Assembly: GCF_947623445.1 (NCBI RefSeq)
Contig: NC_135245.1
Location: 20,281,501 to 20,345,500, forward strand
DNA from: Clavelina lepadiformis
Taxonomy: Eukaryota > Chordata > Ascidiacea > Aplousobranchia > Clavelinidae
Direction of reading: 5' to 3'
Length of the DNA stretch: 64,000 nt
The notes below the pieces were generated by a model. That model was given only the letters and a program-made list of their open reading frames with translations, was not told the DNA's origin and searched no databases. Below, in pieces: positions 37,321 to 49,016 of this stretch; position 1 is the first letter of the stretch, and every line of letters starts with the position of its first letter. The position numbers were made by a program, and so were the translations under genes.

Positions 37321-38382
37321 AATGAATATTAACCGACATCCGTATCGTTTAACTTAAATTTAGACACCGAAAGTTACAAATCTTTGACAACAAAAATTTC
37401 AATGCACTTGCATAATACGTTCTATTTTTAAACTACAATAAACTTTGGCTCTTTTGTGAAATTTATGAATCCTTTCTTTAATTAAAAACAGTTTAGTTTT
37501 AGTCAATCTCGAATGGAAATATACTGAATATTGCATCAATCACAATCATTTCACAATGCAACATATTTCGTAATCTTAATAATTTAATTACTCGGATATT
37601 TACATTATTTTTCGCCATTGTTAGTTAGGAGAAGGAGCCAGCTGATCCAAAATAAGAAGACACATAGGAGGTTAAAGATACGCGAGTAAAAGGACACAAG
37701 ACACTGTGCCGAGAATTTTTGGTTAGCACGGGCACTAACCCCAGCATATTTTGACTTTCGGTAAATTAGAGCTGCTCAAGAAATGTTGGCGAATTTCGTC
37801 TCGTCGCAAGACAGACAACATCAACATCAAATAAAAAGGATAATTTTTCCTATAACAGTAACAATTAATAATGCTGGGAAGGCTGTAAACATGTTTACAT
37901 GCTGTGCACAGCATTTGTAGCCTATTTAGAGGAACTTGTCAATCTGCCAAAACGCCCACACATATTCTCATTTGTCTGCTGGAAAGGAAGTCTATCGGCG
38001 GATAACTTCATTTTTGCAATGTGCGTCAATGTTATAACTCATCAACCTTTAGCGGTTAATGCAAAACATCAATAACACAAACAATGACGCATCTTTACAC
38101 ACTGTAGCGTAGGCTATATAGGGCACTACTGGGGTACTGTTCTTGGAGCAAAGCTACCTTGAATTGTTTCACTGGTACAACGACATGCCTCGTAAGGAAG
38201 GAAACTTATTTTTAAGTCCTGCCTATTAAAGAAATCTGTGTGCTTTCATGCCTAAAAGAAAACTGATCAAAATAAGTTACTTAAAAGCAAGAATCCTGTT
38301 GAAGTCTCTTTTCCATGAAACAAGAGTTAGTGCACTAGCCTACATCTATTTAGTGGGGAAGTTGACGACTTTAAATACATTT

Positions 38383-38535
38383 TAATAAAACAAATTAACT
38401 CAAACATCTCAATTTTACACTTGTAGCTCACAGCTCGTATTCTTTGCTGTGTAAGTTGTCAATAGGCCTACATTGTACGTTATTGCTTACCTTGCCTCTA
38501 ATGCTTCTTTAAGTCATACTTTCTCGCAATCGCTG
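38383..38535 (+). repeat. Dispersed direct repeat, copy 1
   Basis: Similar in the same orientation to 40,016-40,164. Shared blocks include AATAAAACAAATTA, TTTACACTTGTAG, CTCTAATGCTT and TTAAGTCATACTTT. Non-coding; the family is unknown. Confidence 0.65.
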
Positions 38536-39159
38536 TTTCTCTCAACTTTTTCTCAATTCTCAACGAAAATTGTACAAATATTCTCTAACTTAATGCGCTG
38601 TTGACTGAATATTTCATTAATACTCAATTGCTTTTCTGTCAACTCTCTTCCATATCGTCAATATAACTATTGAAGCATGACCATCTACAAATGTACTTCG
38701 GGTATATGCTCGTATAGATATAATAGCCTACATATATCTTTACGATACGCCATCATTCAAGAGACGATAGCTGTTCAATTTTTTTTATCAAACGTAGAAC
38801 TATAACATTTTCATGCCATAGGCCTATTAGTGTATTAAGTATTAAAAAATATTATCCTCTCTTTTTTCGGAAACTACAGTGCCCTATAATTTCTGTAGAT
38901 TTATTTTCAATTGTACTGAAAAATAAATGACGCGCGGTCGTCCTTAAGGAAAACCACCACAAATCAAGTTTATTTGCGTTTCGATGAGTATCAATGAAAA
39001 CAGTTCAAGTAACCTGCATAAACCCGATAAATGATCAAAAGTTAAAATCTTCAAGAAGAGTTTTATATGAAATGTAGCGTAAAGAATCTGTTCTTTGTAG
39101 ATGTAGTGACCATACCAGTTACCACCAACATGTCCATACCCAACAATTTTTTATGAATA

Positions 39160-39773
39160 CAGTCGACTCCGCTTAATTCGGACACTTTGGTTCCGCTCAC
39201 TTTTGGCCGATTTAAGCGGAGAAACGGCTTTGTCCGAATTAAGCGGAAAATCAATTGTTCGTTTCATGGTCATGCATAAAGGCAAAAAATGCATTTAAAA
39301 TACTGTACTGTTGCGTAATAAATGAATTGCAGCTGCGCTATACTGCAGTAACTGGCACCGATCGCATAAAACGTCTTTGTTTACTTTAGTGAACAATTTC
39401 ACTTTCTCTGCTAAACTTTTCTGTACAATTTTGTCCTACAAGATGGACGCAATTGTACCGAAGTAAAAGCGACAATGAAGCTGGCACGGCGTTATATGAG
39501 TTCATTGTCGATTGTTACTGCATGGATCGTCATTGTTTCACCATAATCACCCATAATGCAATTGAATCTTGTCTTAAAACGAACGAAGTACTGTTTATTG
39601 TATCATAACCTAACGATGGAATTGCAAACCTGTGTCCGAATTAAGGGGAGAGTTGTCCGAATTAACCGGAGTTTTTTACGTTCAATTTTTACTTTTGTTC
39701 CTTTCCCGAGCATTTCGGCCGAATAAAGCGGTTGTCCGGGTTATCCGGTGTCCGAATTAAGCGGATTCGACTG
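39160..39773. mobile_element. pogo/Tigger-like MITE, 614 bp
   Basis: Termini CAGTCGACTCCGCTTAATTC (left) and the near-complement ending GAATTAAGCGGATTCGACTG (right) are flanked by TA on both sides, the Tc1/mariner-pogo target. Subterminal copies of TCCGAATTAAGCGG repeat near both ends. No transposase is encoded. Confidence 0.85.
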
Positions 39774-40957
39774 TATTTGAAGCTTTCTACGGCAAGACGT
39801 TTCGCGTTTATTAACGCATAATATTACGAACTAGCGTCGTGTCTTATCTTAATCATGTTAATGCCAAAAAGACCGAAAGAATAAACATATAAAGGTTTTG
39901 GATTATTCTTTAGCCACAGTGGTAAATGTGGGGCCGGCACGGGTGAGATTCATCAACTTGCCGAACCATTTTTTGCCATTGCCATTGCCGAACCACCAAA
40001 ACTTTGCCGAACCACCTAATAAAACAAATTAGCTTAACTGCTTCGAATTTACACTTGTAGTCTATTGCTCATATTGTTTGCCAGTTTGTTATCAATACAC
40101 TGCACGTTATCCAAACCTCACCTCTAATGCTTTGTTAAGTCATACTTTTTCTCGAACGCTACAATTAAGTATAACCGCTAATTGAGACGAAGTGGTAACT
40201 TCGAATGCCAGTTACAGCCATTATCTGGAAGGCCAGCTAGCAGTAACTGGTATACCGCGTAGTAACAGCTGGCCTATATTGGTTACCTCTCATTTTTGGC
40301 GTTCGAGCCATTTTTCTGTTTGGAAATTTCCTATTTAAATGTTTCCAATTTTCCATTATCGTGTTTGGAAAATTCTAATTTGTTCAAACTTGTACTGGAA
40401 CTTCACGTATTCCTGGGTCATCTTCGGGGCTGGCTTGTTCAAATTGTGTTTTTTTGCCAAGATATTGCCATATATTACGGTGGTGTACAAACTGTACATC
40501 AATTTGATTTCTATGAAAAAGTACTTCCCGCCAATCTCGCTGAAAAAGTTAAGATCCAGTTCTTAGCTTAGCCTAGTTCTTAGTTCAGTTCTTAGCCCAA
40601 CTTGTTAATGACGGTTTTTAGGCTAGGCTCTGTATATATATATATAGGTATTATATGTTATAGCTATAGGCCTATAACTTAAAAACAAGATGACCTTAAA
40701 ATACATTGTTTAGCGGGTGATAGGCTACGTAGGCCTAGCAGCGGCTGTGCTGCTGTGTATTGCGACTCCAAGACTGTCCTTTTTTGCAGTTAAGGGGAAA
40801 TAATCAGTATTTCCCGTTTTTTGTTAGAGACATCGCTTTTAAACACTAATTTTGCAGTACGAATTGCAGCAAAATTTAGTGTCTGCTTTTTTTGGAGACA
40901 TTGGCTTGTCCTGGTCTGCATTGCAGTTTTGGAAAAAAAATTCGGTTGTGCTCTAAT
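39774..40957. other. Intergenic stretch before the P-like element
   Basis: It holds the second copy of a dispersed repeat (40,016-40,164). Two overlapping frames at 40,296-40,571 are Phe/Leu-rich and unrecognised. The left target duplication of the P-like element, GCTCTAAT, is at 40,950-40,957. Confidence 0.5.
40016..40164 (+). repeat. Dispersed direct repeat, copy 2
   Basis: Partner of 38,383-38,535 with the same block order. It ends in the shared TTAAGTCATACTTTTTCTCG. Non-coding. Confidence 0.65.
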
Positions 40958-43399
40958 CATAGACACCTTAAATAGAAGGACTGGTATCTTCTATGCTCGG
41001 TATCTGGAACTTGGGTCCCATCATAATTTGTGTCAAATACATGGTAAAACCTTCATTCTGGTGTCTCTTGGGGGGTTTTGAAGGGTGAGGAATTACTTTT
41101 TCATACTTTTAACCTTCTACAAGGTCATCTGAAGGTCATTTAAAGGTCAAATCACGAAAAAATAGCGCAAAATCACTCAAAATATTGCATATTTTCTCAC
41201 TTAAACACATGAAACACACAGTATGTTCTTCTGTGACTGAATTAAAATGTAGTCATGGACAGTTTAGCCTGAATAGTTCAACACAAACAATGAAATTTGT
41301 GAAACAACAATGAAAAACAACAACAAACAACAATGAAATTTGTAGAAATGAGTAATCAAAATACTTGTTGGCATACTAAAGATACTTGTTCAGTTTTTAG
41401 TAGAGAGTTTTTCTTTTCTTCTCAAACAGCCGAGTTGTCTTTCTTTGTCACTGTTGTCAAGCACAAATGCTTTCAAAAGAATGTTTGATAAAGTAAGACA
41501 TGCTCCTTGAATTACAACCATTGGACTATCGATACGACGCAAAGCATGGCTGAGATGAGCTCGGCAGCAATGCAAGTTGCACTTACCAAACAGTTTATAG
41601 GCTGAGTGTACGAAATGTACTGTTGAGAGTAGAGGTACAGTTAGTCCACCTCTATTTAAGTTTGTGAGAAACTCCGAATTAATCCGATGGTCGTCATCAT
41701 TTTCAGTTTCGATACGCAAGATATTAGCTGGATATTTGTGTTCCAAATATCCAGCTAGAAAAATACATTTATACTTGACACTGTCATTAGATTGCACTAG
41801 GTCTTCAGTGTCAGCAATGGTGATTGTTCCATATCATGATAAGAAAGTTCCTTATCATGCACTGTTATCCAGTTATTTCTTATATTTTTAAAAGAATGAA
41901 CGTAGTCAAAAACAAGGAAAGCATAAGAATTTATAGCGTCAATGAAGACTTTACCAGGGCCATGTAATTTACCATAAACTGCAACATTTGTATTGCAATC
42001 ATCACCTACACAAGAAATTATACTACCACCAGCATTGTTTACCGCTACTAGAGCTTCCAGTAGAATTTTCTTGAGTTGATCTGAATTAAGTTTTGCAACA
42101 GGGTAAATGCGTAGTATATATCTAGGGCCACCAAAATGGCAGACAACTTCAATCACCAAAGCATGTGTTGCAAGAGCTTCGGTATCACCAGAACCATTTT
42201 GCGCATAACCAACAACACGACCACCTGAGTACCTAAGTGTTTCTGTGAGCTTCACTTCATCAAAAAGAATGTTGACGAGACACTGCTGAGGTTGAAGCTT
42301 TTGGAAAAGTTGCTCTAAGTTTTCATCATGGAAACTACAGGAGAGTAGTTTTTTCAACAGTTCCACTCTCGGTAAAACAATTGAACCGGACTTTCGTACC
42401 ATTTTATATGCAGCTGGAGAAATGTTATGAAGTTCGGCAGCAAGAATATAAAGATTTTTGTCAAAACGTCGACCTTCTGGAGGAGTGAGCAGTAACTGTA
42501 ACTGAGCATAAATAAACTGGAAATGAGGCGAATCAGAACAACTCATGCTATTCAATTCCTCTACAGCACTTTTTAGATAGTCTGTATCTTTGAACTCATA
42601 CTGTGTAATGCATGACAGAATTTTGTCTAACTGTGACCATTTACTGAGAAGGCTATTCTTTTGCAGACAACCAGCTTTGGAAAAATATGTTTTAGGTATG
42701 TCCTTTCCATTTTTCTCAACACATTTAAGATGCAAAAATCCAAATGACGATTGCACGCGTTGAAAATGAAGAAATTGAATAACAGAACGTCCTTTTGCAT
42801 CAGTTTTAGAAATGTAAATGTTATACTCATCACTATCACAAAAAAAGATGATCCTTTGGGAAATGCTGCTTGATGTCATTACAAAAAGAAGAAAAGTCAG
42901 CTATCTTATCCAGACCTTCAGTACGGAATCGTTCCTTTTCAGCTCTGGCCTCTGCTGAAGCAGTTCTAGGCCTAGTTCTGGGTGCTGAGGAGACCTGCTT
43001 TAAGCATGACTTTAAAACTCCAGGGAAAATGGACGGTGGTTGGCTTGGTCTTTTTCCACCTTTAACTGAAATCCATTCACAGTCAAAATGATTAGCACAA
43101 GCATAGATCTGCTTAAGCTGTAGCAAACTAGAATGCTCATTTGGCATGGCATCAATCCAGCGGTTTCGTTCTACTTCATCAGTTGGAAATGATACCACTT
43201 TGGAGTACGGTTCCTCCCTGTAATTGCCTCGACAACCATATACATTACATTTCTTAGGCATTGTGTGTTATTAACAGAGACCCCTGAAAAAAAATTGTTA
43301 CGATTATGCAATAGAACTAAATCTAGAGTCTATGATTGGGACCCAAGTTCCGTAACCCGAGAGTGCGAGTTACTAGTCCTTCTATTTAAGGTGTCTATG
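40958..43399 (-). mobile_element. P-element-like (THAP) DNA transposon with intact ends
   Basis: Terminal inverted repeats of 29 bp begin CATAGACACCTTAAATAG and continue AAGGACT (40,958-40,986 and 43,371-43,399, one mismatch). They are flanked on both sides by the perfect 8-bp direct repeat GCTCTAAT (40,950-40,957 and 43,400-43,407), the duplication length expected of the P superfamily. A second inverted match just inside (GGAACTTGGGTCCCA) extends the subterminal symmetry to about 80 bp. The interior codes, on the minus strand, for a THAP-domain transposase broken by frameshifts. The near-identical ends and perfect duplication indicate a fairly recent insertion. Confidence 0.9.
41390..43261 (-). 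pseudogene. THAP9/P-element-type transposase, frameshifted
   Basis: The frame starting at ATG 43,261 gives an N-terminal THAP zinc finger (C2CH: CNVYGC near residues 5-10, a conserved Trp, then CANHF, and a Pro in the FPG end) and stops at 42,836. A second frame (42,879-41,797) continues in another register. The break sits at a run of seven T (A on the plus strand, 42,840-42,846). This part has the RNase H-like catalytic core of P transposases: FDEV near 42,270, GDDCNTN near 42,000, and the DYVHSFKNIRNN signature near 41,890. A second register change near 41,800-41,830 leads into the C-terminal part ending at 41,390. Two frame breaks make it inactive unless the homopolymer is a sequencing error. 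Confidence 0.85.
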
Positions 43400-43407
43400 G
43401 CTCTAAT

Positions 43408-44765
43408 GCAAAAACGGAGCAAAACAATTTCTTCTCAGACTACTTTTTCCGGGTTATTGCGGACACTCCTTTGAGATGCGGCCACACATCCCCATAAATG
43501 CGTCCGCATGTTCCTGCTTTTGCGGACTATTTTTATGAAGAATTTAGCCTTTTACAGTATTGCAGTTTGTTGTGTGCAAGACTGAAGAAGAACACTGTAG
43601 TTAAGAGTAATGCAAAATAAATTGTTTTTTTTCATTGATTTGCAAATAATTGTATAATAAGGGATGTGTATGGATAAATATTGTAATAATAAGGGAGAAT
43701 AATATTCAGGTAACTTGGTTTGTGTAAAACGATGCGCAACCATTACGATTCGTTTTTACTTTTGCATTTATACAATGGATGGGCCAAGCATTATGCTTTG
43801 AGTATTGAAAGCCACTTTGGCCCTTCCAATGGACATTTCGCCGTCTTTAATAGCTGAAAGAGCTGGGTTTAGCGTTACTTGATCGTAAGACTTCCTTGAT
43901 TTCTTATATGGTAACTCTATATAGCCTAGCTCAAATACACTGAAGTAAGCAAATAATCGCGTGCAAACAATGCACTTGATAAACGAGAATGACCATGTTT
44001 TGCTGTCCGCATTTTGGGGGTTGTTTTGTAATTGTGATACCACACAGAATAATAAAAAGAAAACTTTGAAAAATACCCATAGACATCTAAAATTCTGTCA
44101 GAAGAAGAATACAGTTACTCCTGTGTAAAAAAAGAATGAAAAAAGAACAACATTTGCTGGAGAAACAGCAGATTAGTTTGCCGAGTGAAAAATTTTTTTT
44201 TCTGTTTTTTATATCGTTCTGGTTTTTGTTTAAGATAGCCACGTTCTAAGGCTAATTTTAACAAACGTTTTACTTGGAGTAGCCTGAAATTTTCCAGAGT
44301 TGTTGTTAAGGAATATTAGATGAGGTTAATTAAAAAAAAACAATTTTTAGGTAATTTTAGAGAAAATTTACCGGCCGCAAAGCGTCGTGGTCGCAATAGT
44401 GCCGATAGACCTTTGAGTCAAATGCTAGCCACTGACTATGTTTGTGATGCATTTTGATGTTATGATACCCGCCACCTCAGTCATAGTTTGCACGAAAGTT
44501 GCAATACACATACAGTATATGCACCTTTTTTACAATGATTATAATCGTTCTAGAAATACTTTTTTAACTATGAAATACTATTGACAGATTTTTCTCTGGT
44601 ATGCTCACTGAAAACAATTTCTTGATATTTTTATTGTAAGGTTAATTTGTCTTAACACTTCCTTTAAAGTGACTTTACGGATTTCCGTGTTGTATTTATT
44701 TCTCATAATTTTGCAGCGTTGTTGATATAATGCATCTGCTCATGTTGTGATTAGAATTATCTGAG
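43408..44765. other. Intergenic stretch and TOPBP1 5' region
   Basis: No gene is seen. A pyrimidine-rich TTATTTCTCATAATTTTGCAG ends near 44,716, about 50 bp before the TOPBP1 start. It looks like a splice acceptor, so TOPBP1 may have a non-coding first exon and an intron in its leader. Confidence 0.5.
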
Positions 44766-47700
44766 ATGTCAGCTGATAATGAAGTCCGGCTGCTCAGCCT
44801 ATCCGAGGAGGGAAAGGAAAACCTGGAAGTCGTCTGCAAGTTACTTAATGATGGAAAGATCAAGACGCTTTGGATCACACCTGAGGAAGCTCTCGCTGTG
44901 CAACGATTCAAGGATGATGTTATTTATGTGATTGACCCCACTGAAGGCGCTGAGGTGGAACATTTAGTTAGTCTTGGATTCACTGTGATTGGTCCACAGT
45001 GTGCAGTAACCGTCTTGAAGCACGACATTCAGTTGAAAAAGAACCTCAAGTACCCTGTCCACAACCTGACAATGTTTAACTGCCTCATCTGCTTTTCAAA
45101 CATTCCACCGAAAGAACGACAGGAAATGATGTCAAAGGTTGAGAAGATGGGAGGAAAAACGAGTGGTTTATTGACTCAGGATGTCACACACCTCATCGTG
45201 AGCGAGGTCGGGTCGGTGAAGTACTTCAGTGCCGCCCACGTTGGTATTCCCATCATGACGAGTGACTGGATCGCCCACTTGTGGAAGAAAGGAAGCTCGC
45301 GGTACATTTGTGCGAAAGACGGAAAATGGGAGGAGTTTAAATGCCCGATATTCCGTGGTTGTTCAGTTTGTGTCACCGGCTTGAGCACGAATGAAAGAAA
45401 CAAAATCCAAAAGCTGGTCACAAAATTTGGTGGCACTTACAGTGGAGCCATGAAGCTTGACTTTACTACCCACCTCGTCGTGCATAAACCTGAGGGCCAG
45501 AAGTACGCAATGGCGAGTAAATTTGGTGTGAAAGTCGTCAACGTGGATTGGGTTTATAAAAGCGTTGAAAAGGGCTCGTGCCAGGATCACAGCAAGTTTC
45601 CTGTTAAGGTACCGACGACGTCTGAGGAGGCTCTGCCCCACTCATCCACTCCTGAAAAGCACGCAGCACGAATCCCAAACATCCAAGACATGAGCAACAT
45701 AAGCGTGCTCACTGTGAATGAAACGATGGGTACGAGCATGGTGGACGTGTCGCGTCTTTCATCCATTTCAGCTGCACCAACCAGTGTGAAAACTGACAAA
45801 AGTGATTTAATTCAATTTTCCTTCGATCGTTTGTACGAACAGGTACTGGATGGGGTTTGTGTGTTTGTTGTAGGATTTGCAAAAAAAGAGGAAGAGAAGC
45901 TCAAACATGTTTTGAGCATTAGCGGGGCGACAAGGTACAACCAACTCACTTCAAGTGTCACCCACGTCATTGTGGGGTCAGTTTCATTGGTCCCAGATCC
46001 CACACTTAATCTGATTCGGACAAACTTTGATAAATCAGGTCGGGAACTTTGGGTGGTCAATTACAAGTGGCTTCTCGACTCATTAAACACTGGAGAAATG
46101 GTCTCTGAAATAAAATATCTTGTGGATGGTTTCGTTCCTGAACATTGCCGAGAACATGTTGATGATGACGCAAGCAAACGGGCAAATTTTTCTAATGAAA
46201 AAAAAAAATTTCCTGAAAATATTGTGCCAGATCCAAGTGACTTCACAATGAACATTTTATCACAATACATGGATAATGACAGCACAATGCAAAATACGAC
46301 ATCAAATGACACCACTGTGAAAGATGTCACCGTGTACAGCAAGAAAAGTAATGCAGACAATAATAATGTCACAATTGCTACCGAGAAAGCTTCTGACGAA
46401 TCTGATGTTGTTTGGTCACTGTTCGTTGCAAAGACGTTTCATATTCTCGGATTTGACGATGAGGATCACGAAAGATGCGTGGAGAATATCCAATCGTTGA
46501 AAGGTGAAGTGATGTCATCAGGCAGTTGTAGAAAAGCAGATTACGCCGTCGTTCCCATTACTGGTTACGCACAAAACAATCTTGCCCTTGAAGTGGTCAC
46601 AGACTTTTGGGTGGATCTGTGCATCCACAATGGCTGCTTGGTGGAGCCGTCATCCCACCCCATGTGCACTCCGTTTGAAATGAGCGATGAAATCCTTCCA
46701 TTTGATGGTTGTGTCGGGTGCATCAGCCAATACCAGGAGCCTGAGCGTGGGCATCTGATCAATCTCATCCAACAGCTTGGAGGCTTGTATCAAGATAATG
46801 TTGTACGCAAGGACATGCTGAGAGAGAGCATGCATCGGACGACCCATCTCATCGTTATCAATCCGGAAGGTGACAAATACATGGGTTGTAGGAGATGGGG
46901 GATTTTTACAGTGTCGGCTGACTGGGTGTACGAGTGCGCCCGGCAGAGAAAGAGAGTGGATGAGATTGTTTTTGATGTTGTTAAATTGGATGAGACGAAA
47001 GATTGTGCTCTTGTATCAGTTGCAACAAAACCTTCAACAAACGAAGGAAACACGGAAAACGTCGATTCCACAATGCTGGAGTTCCTGCCGATGCCGAGAG
47101 GACCGAGCAAGGTTGACTCGATCAAGCGGAGATTGGATGCGAGGTTAGAAGCAAAAAGAGCAAAGATGCAGAAACAGGAAACTCCGATGCAGGAAAGATT
47201 CCGTCGACTTAACATGGAAACCCCCAGCAAATTTTTTGGCAAAGGAGCGAACGTAAACGTGTCGTTTCAACTCGATGAAGTGTTTGATATGTTGAAGACT
47301 CCTGCACATGACAGAGAGAAAGTGAGAGAAGCAATTAAAAGTAACCCCGATACTCCCCTGAGCGAGTTTGTGGAACGTTTTCTTGCACAAACATTAAAGC
47401 AACAACCTTCGCTGTCACAAGTGATCGCGAACCTTGAAGGAGCCTTTGATAAAGCTCATGATGATGATGATCAAATTAACAAAGAAAATGTTGACTCCAA
47501 TAACAAAATGGATGTTGAGGAGACTGTGAACCCAGCTGTAGGTGAAATCCTTCCCGACCAGGATGACACGAAGCCTCTCACTGGAACTGTCGTCTTTGCG
47601 TGCAAGAAATTGAACAAGCGAAGAATGGCTTTGAGTTCGATGGTTACCGAACTTGGTGGCGAATTTCGATGGACTTATGACTCGCTTTGCACACATGTGC

Positions 47701-49016
47701 TCTTCCAGGGAAAACACAATGATACCAACAAGGAGTTTCGGACAGCAAGAAGTGATGGAAAGATCATAGTCTCCCCACACTGGGTTGTAGCTTGTGATGA
47801 GGTGGATGCAAGGGTTGATGAACAGGATTACCCCCACGTGTATGACCCCAATAAATCCATGCAGATCGTCCATAACAAAATCAGCAGGGTTAACATTTCA
47901 AAGGTAGAAGCCGGTCAAAATAAGTCAAGCAATTTATCACAAAGCACTCAACTTGGTGATGCGACTTCTCAGGCGGCTGATGTCGAGAAGGAGGGCGCTT
48001 CCCAGGAAGCAAGAGATAGTTTGAAGAAGACTTTAGAGAACATCATGTCATCCACCACAAGGTTAAAAAAAGATTCCTCGATTTCATCGAACGGACGTTT
48101 TTCGTCTCCGGCTCATTTAACCCACCGCCTGTCTCCCCCTTCTGACAGCATGGATAAGAGTGAGAATAAAACTAATGCAGAAATGAAACCTGAATCGTCA
48201 CAGGATGTCCATGTGGTTTGGGATGACCCGATCGGACGCAAAGAGATGGAGAGACTAAGAAAGGTAGAAGACGAGAAAGATGATGGAAACTCGATGCAGG
48301 AGGAGAGAGATCATCGTGGACAAATCGTAAGGGAAAGAGGGAAACCTTCGTTCCTTGTTTCTTCGGTTACTCCCGAGCAGAAGTTGGAATATGCAGAGAT
48401 AATACAGAGTCTCGGAGGAGTTTATCTTGATTCCGATTGTTTTAACGCTTCATGCACTCATTTAATTGTTAGAAAACCTGCGAGAAATGAAAAATTTCTC
48501 GCATCCCTCTCATCCGGGAGGTGGGTTGTTCACACGAGCTACATTGAAGCGTGTCGGGACGCAGGGGAATTCTTGCGCGAGGACCCCTACGAATACGGCA
48601 ATCCAGCGTCGTCATGGCAACCCGGCAGTGAGACCGAGGCGTTATTGATGGCTTCTGCTCATCGTTGGAGATGCAATTTACAGGAGAGAAACGGCAAAGG
48701 AGCGTTTTCTGACTGGAATATTCTCCTCCATGTGAGTGACCGGCAGTGCCCAGGGTTTGTCAGACTTTTACAAAGCGGGTCCGGTCACATTATTGCGAAA
48801 TCTCTGCCCTACACCCACACACTAGAGGGCGTCACGCATGCCATTATTGACCCGGGTAAAGCGAAACAATTACCGAGAAGTGAGATATCGCGATTGGTCG
48901 AGGCAGGCGTACATTGCTGTGTGCCAGAGTACATCGCAGATTTCCTCATGAAGGAACCACAGCCATCTGCTGAGTCTTTTTATCTTCCCGTTGTAAAGTC
49001 GATGCTTCAGTCTTAA
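44766..49016 (+). CDS. TOPBP1: DNA topoisomerase 2-binding protein 1, single exon
   Basis: An uninterrupted 4,251-bp frame encodes 1,416 aa (the human protein is about 1,522). TOPBP1 is a nuclear scaffold that reads phosphorylated partners through BRCT repeats and activates ATR at stalled forks; it also helps load CDC45. BRCT repeats can be seen at about residues 1-97, 100-190, 195-285, 350-450, 545-640, 645-745, 935-1,030, 1,195-1,285 and 1,315-1,410. Signature Gly-Gly turns and tryptophans are present (KMGGKTSG...DWIAHLW; KFGGTYSG...DWVYKS; ELGGEF...PHWVVAC; SLGGVY...). The ATR-activating segment is present as VVWDDPIGRKE, with the key Trp at residue 1,152. Start context GAGATGTC follows an acceptor-like site in the leader. 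The absence of any coding intron is notable. No frame damage is seen, so it is likely functional. Confidence 0.95.
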   Translation: MSADNEVRLLSLSEEGKENLEVVCKLLNDGKIKTLWITPEEALAVQRFKDDVIYVIDPTEGAEVEHLVSLGFTVIGPQCAVTVLKHDIQLKKNLKYPVHNLTMFNCLICFSNIPPKERQEMMSKVEKMGGKTSGLLTQDVTHLIVSEVGSVKYFSAAHVGIPIMTSDWIAHLWKKGSSRYICAKDGKWEEFKCPIFRGCSVCVTGLSTNERNKIQKLVTKFGGTYSGAMKLDFTTHLVVHKPEGQKYAMASKFGVKVVNVDWVYKSVEKGSCQDHSKFPVKVPTTSEEALPHSSTPEKHAARIPNIQDMSNISVLTVNETMGTSMVDVSRLSSISAAPTSVKTDKSDLIQFSFDRLYEQVLDGVCVFVVGFAKKEEEKLKHVLSISGATRYNQLTSSVTHVIVGSVSLVPDPTLNLIRTNFDKSGRELWVVNYKWLLDSLNTGEMVSEIKYLVDGFVPEHCREHVDDDASKRANFSNEKKKFPENIVPDPSDFTMNILSQYMDNDSTMQNTTSNDTTVKDVTVYSKKSNADNNNVTIATEKASDESDVVWSLFVAKTFHILGFDDEDHERCVENIQSLKGEVMSSGSCRKADYAVVPITGYAQNNLALEVVTDFWVDLCIHNGCLVEPSSHPMCTPFEMSDEILPFDGCVGCISQYQEPERGHLINLIQQLGGLYQDNVVRKDMLRESMHRTTHLIVINPEGDKYMGCRRWGIFTVSADWVYECARQRKRVDEIVFDVVKLDETKDCALVSVATKPSTNEGNTENVDSTMLEFLPMPRGPSKVDSIKRRLDARLEAKRAKMQKQETPMQERFRRLNMETPSKFFGKGANVNVSFQLDEVFDMLKTPAHDREKVREAIKSNPDTPLSEFVERFLAQTLKQQPSLSQVIANLEGAFDKAHDDDDQINKENVDSNNKMDVEETVNPAVGEILPDQDDTKPLTGTVVFACKKLNKRRMALSSMVTELGGEFRWTYDSLCTHVLFQGKHNDTNKEFRTARSDGKIIVSPHWVVACDEVDARVDEQDYPHVYDPNKSMQIVHNKISRVNISKVEAGQNKSSNLSQSTQLGDATSQAADVEKEGASQEARDSLKKTLENIMSSTTRLKKDSSISSNGRFSSPAHLTHRLSPPSDSMDKSENKTNAEMKPESSQDVHVVWDDPIGRKEMERLRKVEDEKDDGNSMQEERDHRGQIVRERGKPSFLVSSVTPEQKLEYAEIIQSLGGVYLDSDCFNASCTHLIVRKPARNEKFLASLSSGRWVVHTSYIEACRDAGEFLREDPYEYGNPASSWQPGSETEALLMASAHRWRCNLQERNGKGAFSDWNILLHVSDRQCPGFVRLLQSGSGHIIAKSLPYTHTLEGVTHAIIDPGKAKQLPRSEISRLVEAGVHCCVPEYIADFLMKEPQPSAESFYLPVVKSMLQS

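Larger units (their letters stand above)
35617..39159. other. Intergenic stretch upstream of receptor C
   Basis: The missing first exon and promoter of receptor C should lie here. No signal-peptide exon with a clear donor could be recognised. It contains a 28-bp perfect palindrome at 37,293-37,320 and a dispersed repeat at 38,383-38,535. All open frames are short and unrecognised. Confidence 0.45.

Noticed and set aside
45176-47873. Minus-strand open frames of 80-150 codons across 45-48 kb
   Set aside because: They are antisense shadows of the TOPBP1 frame.
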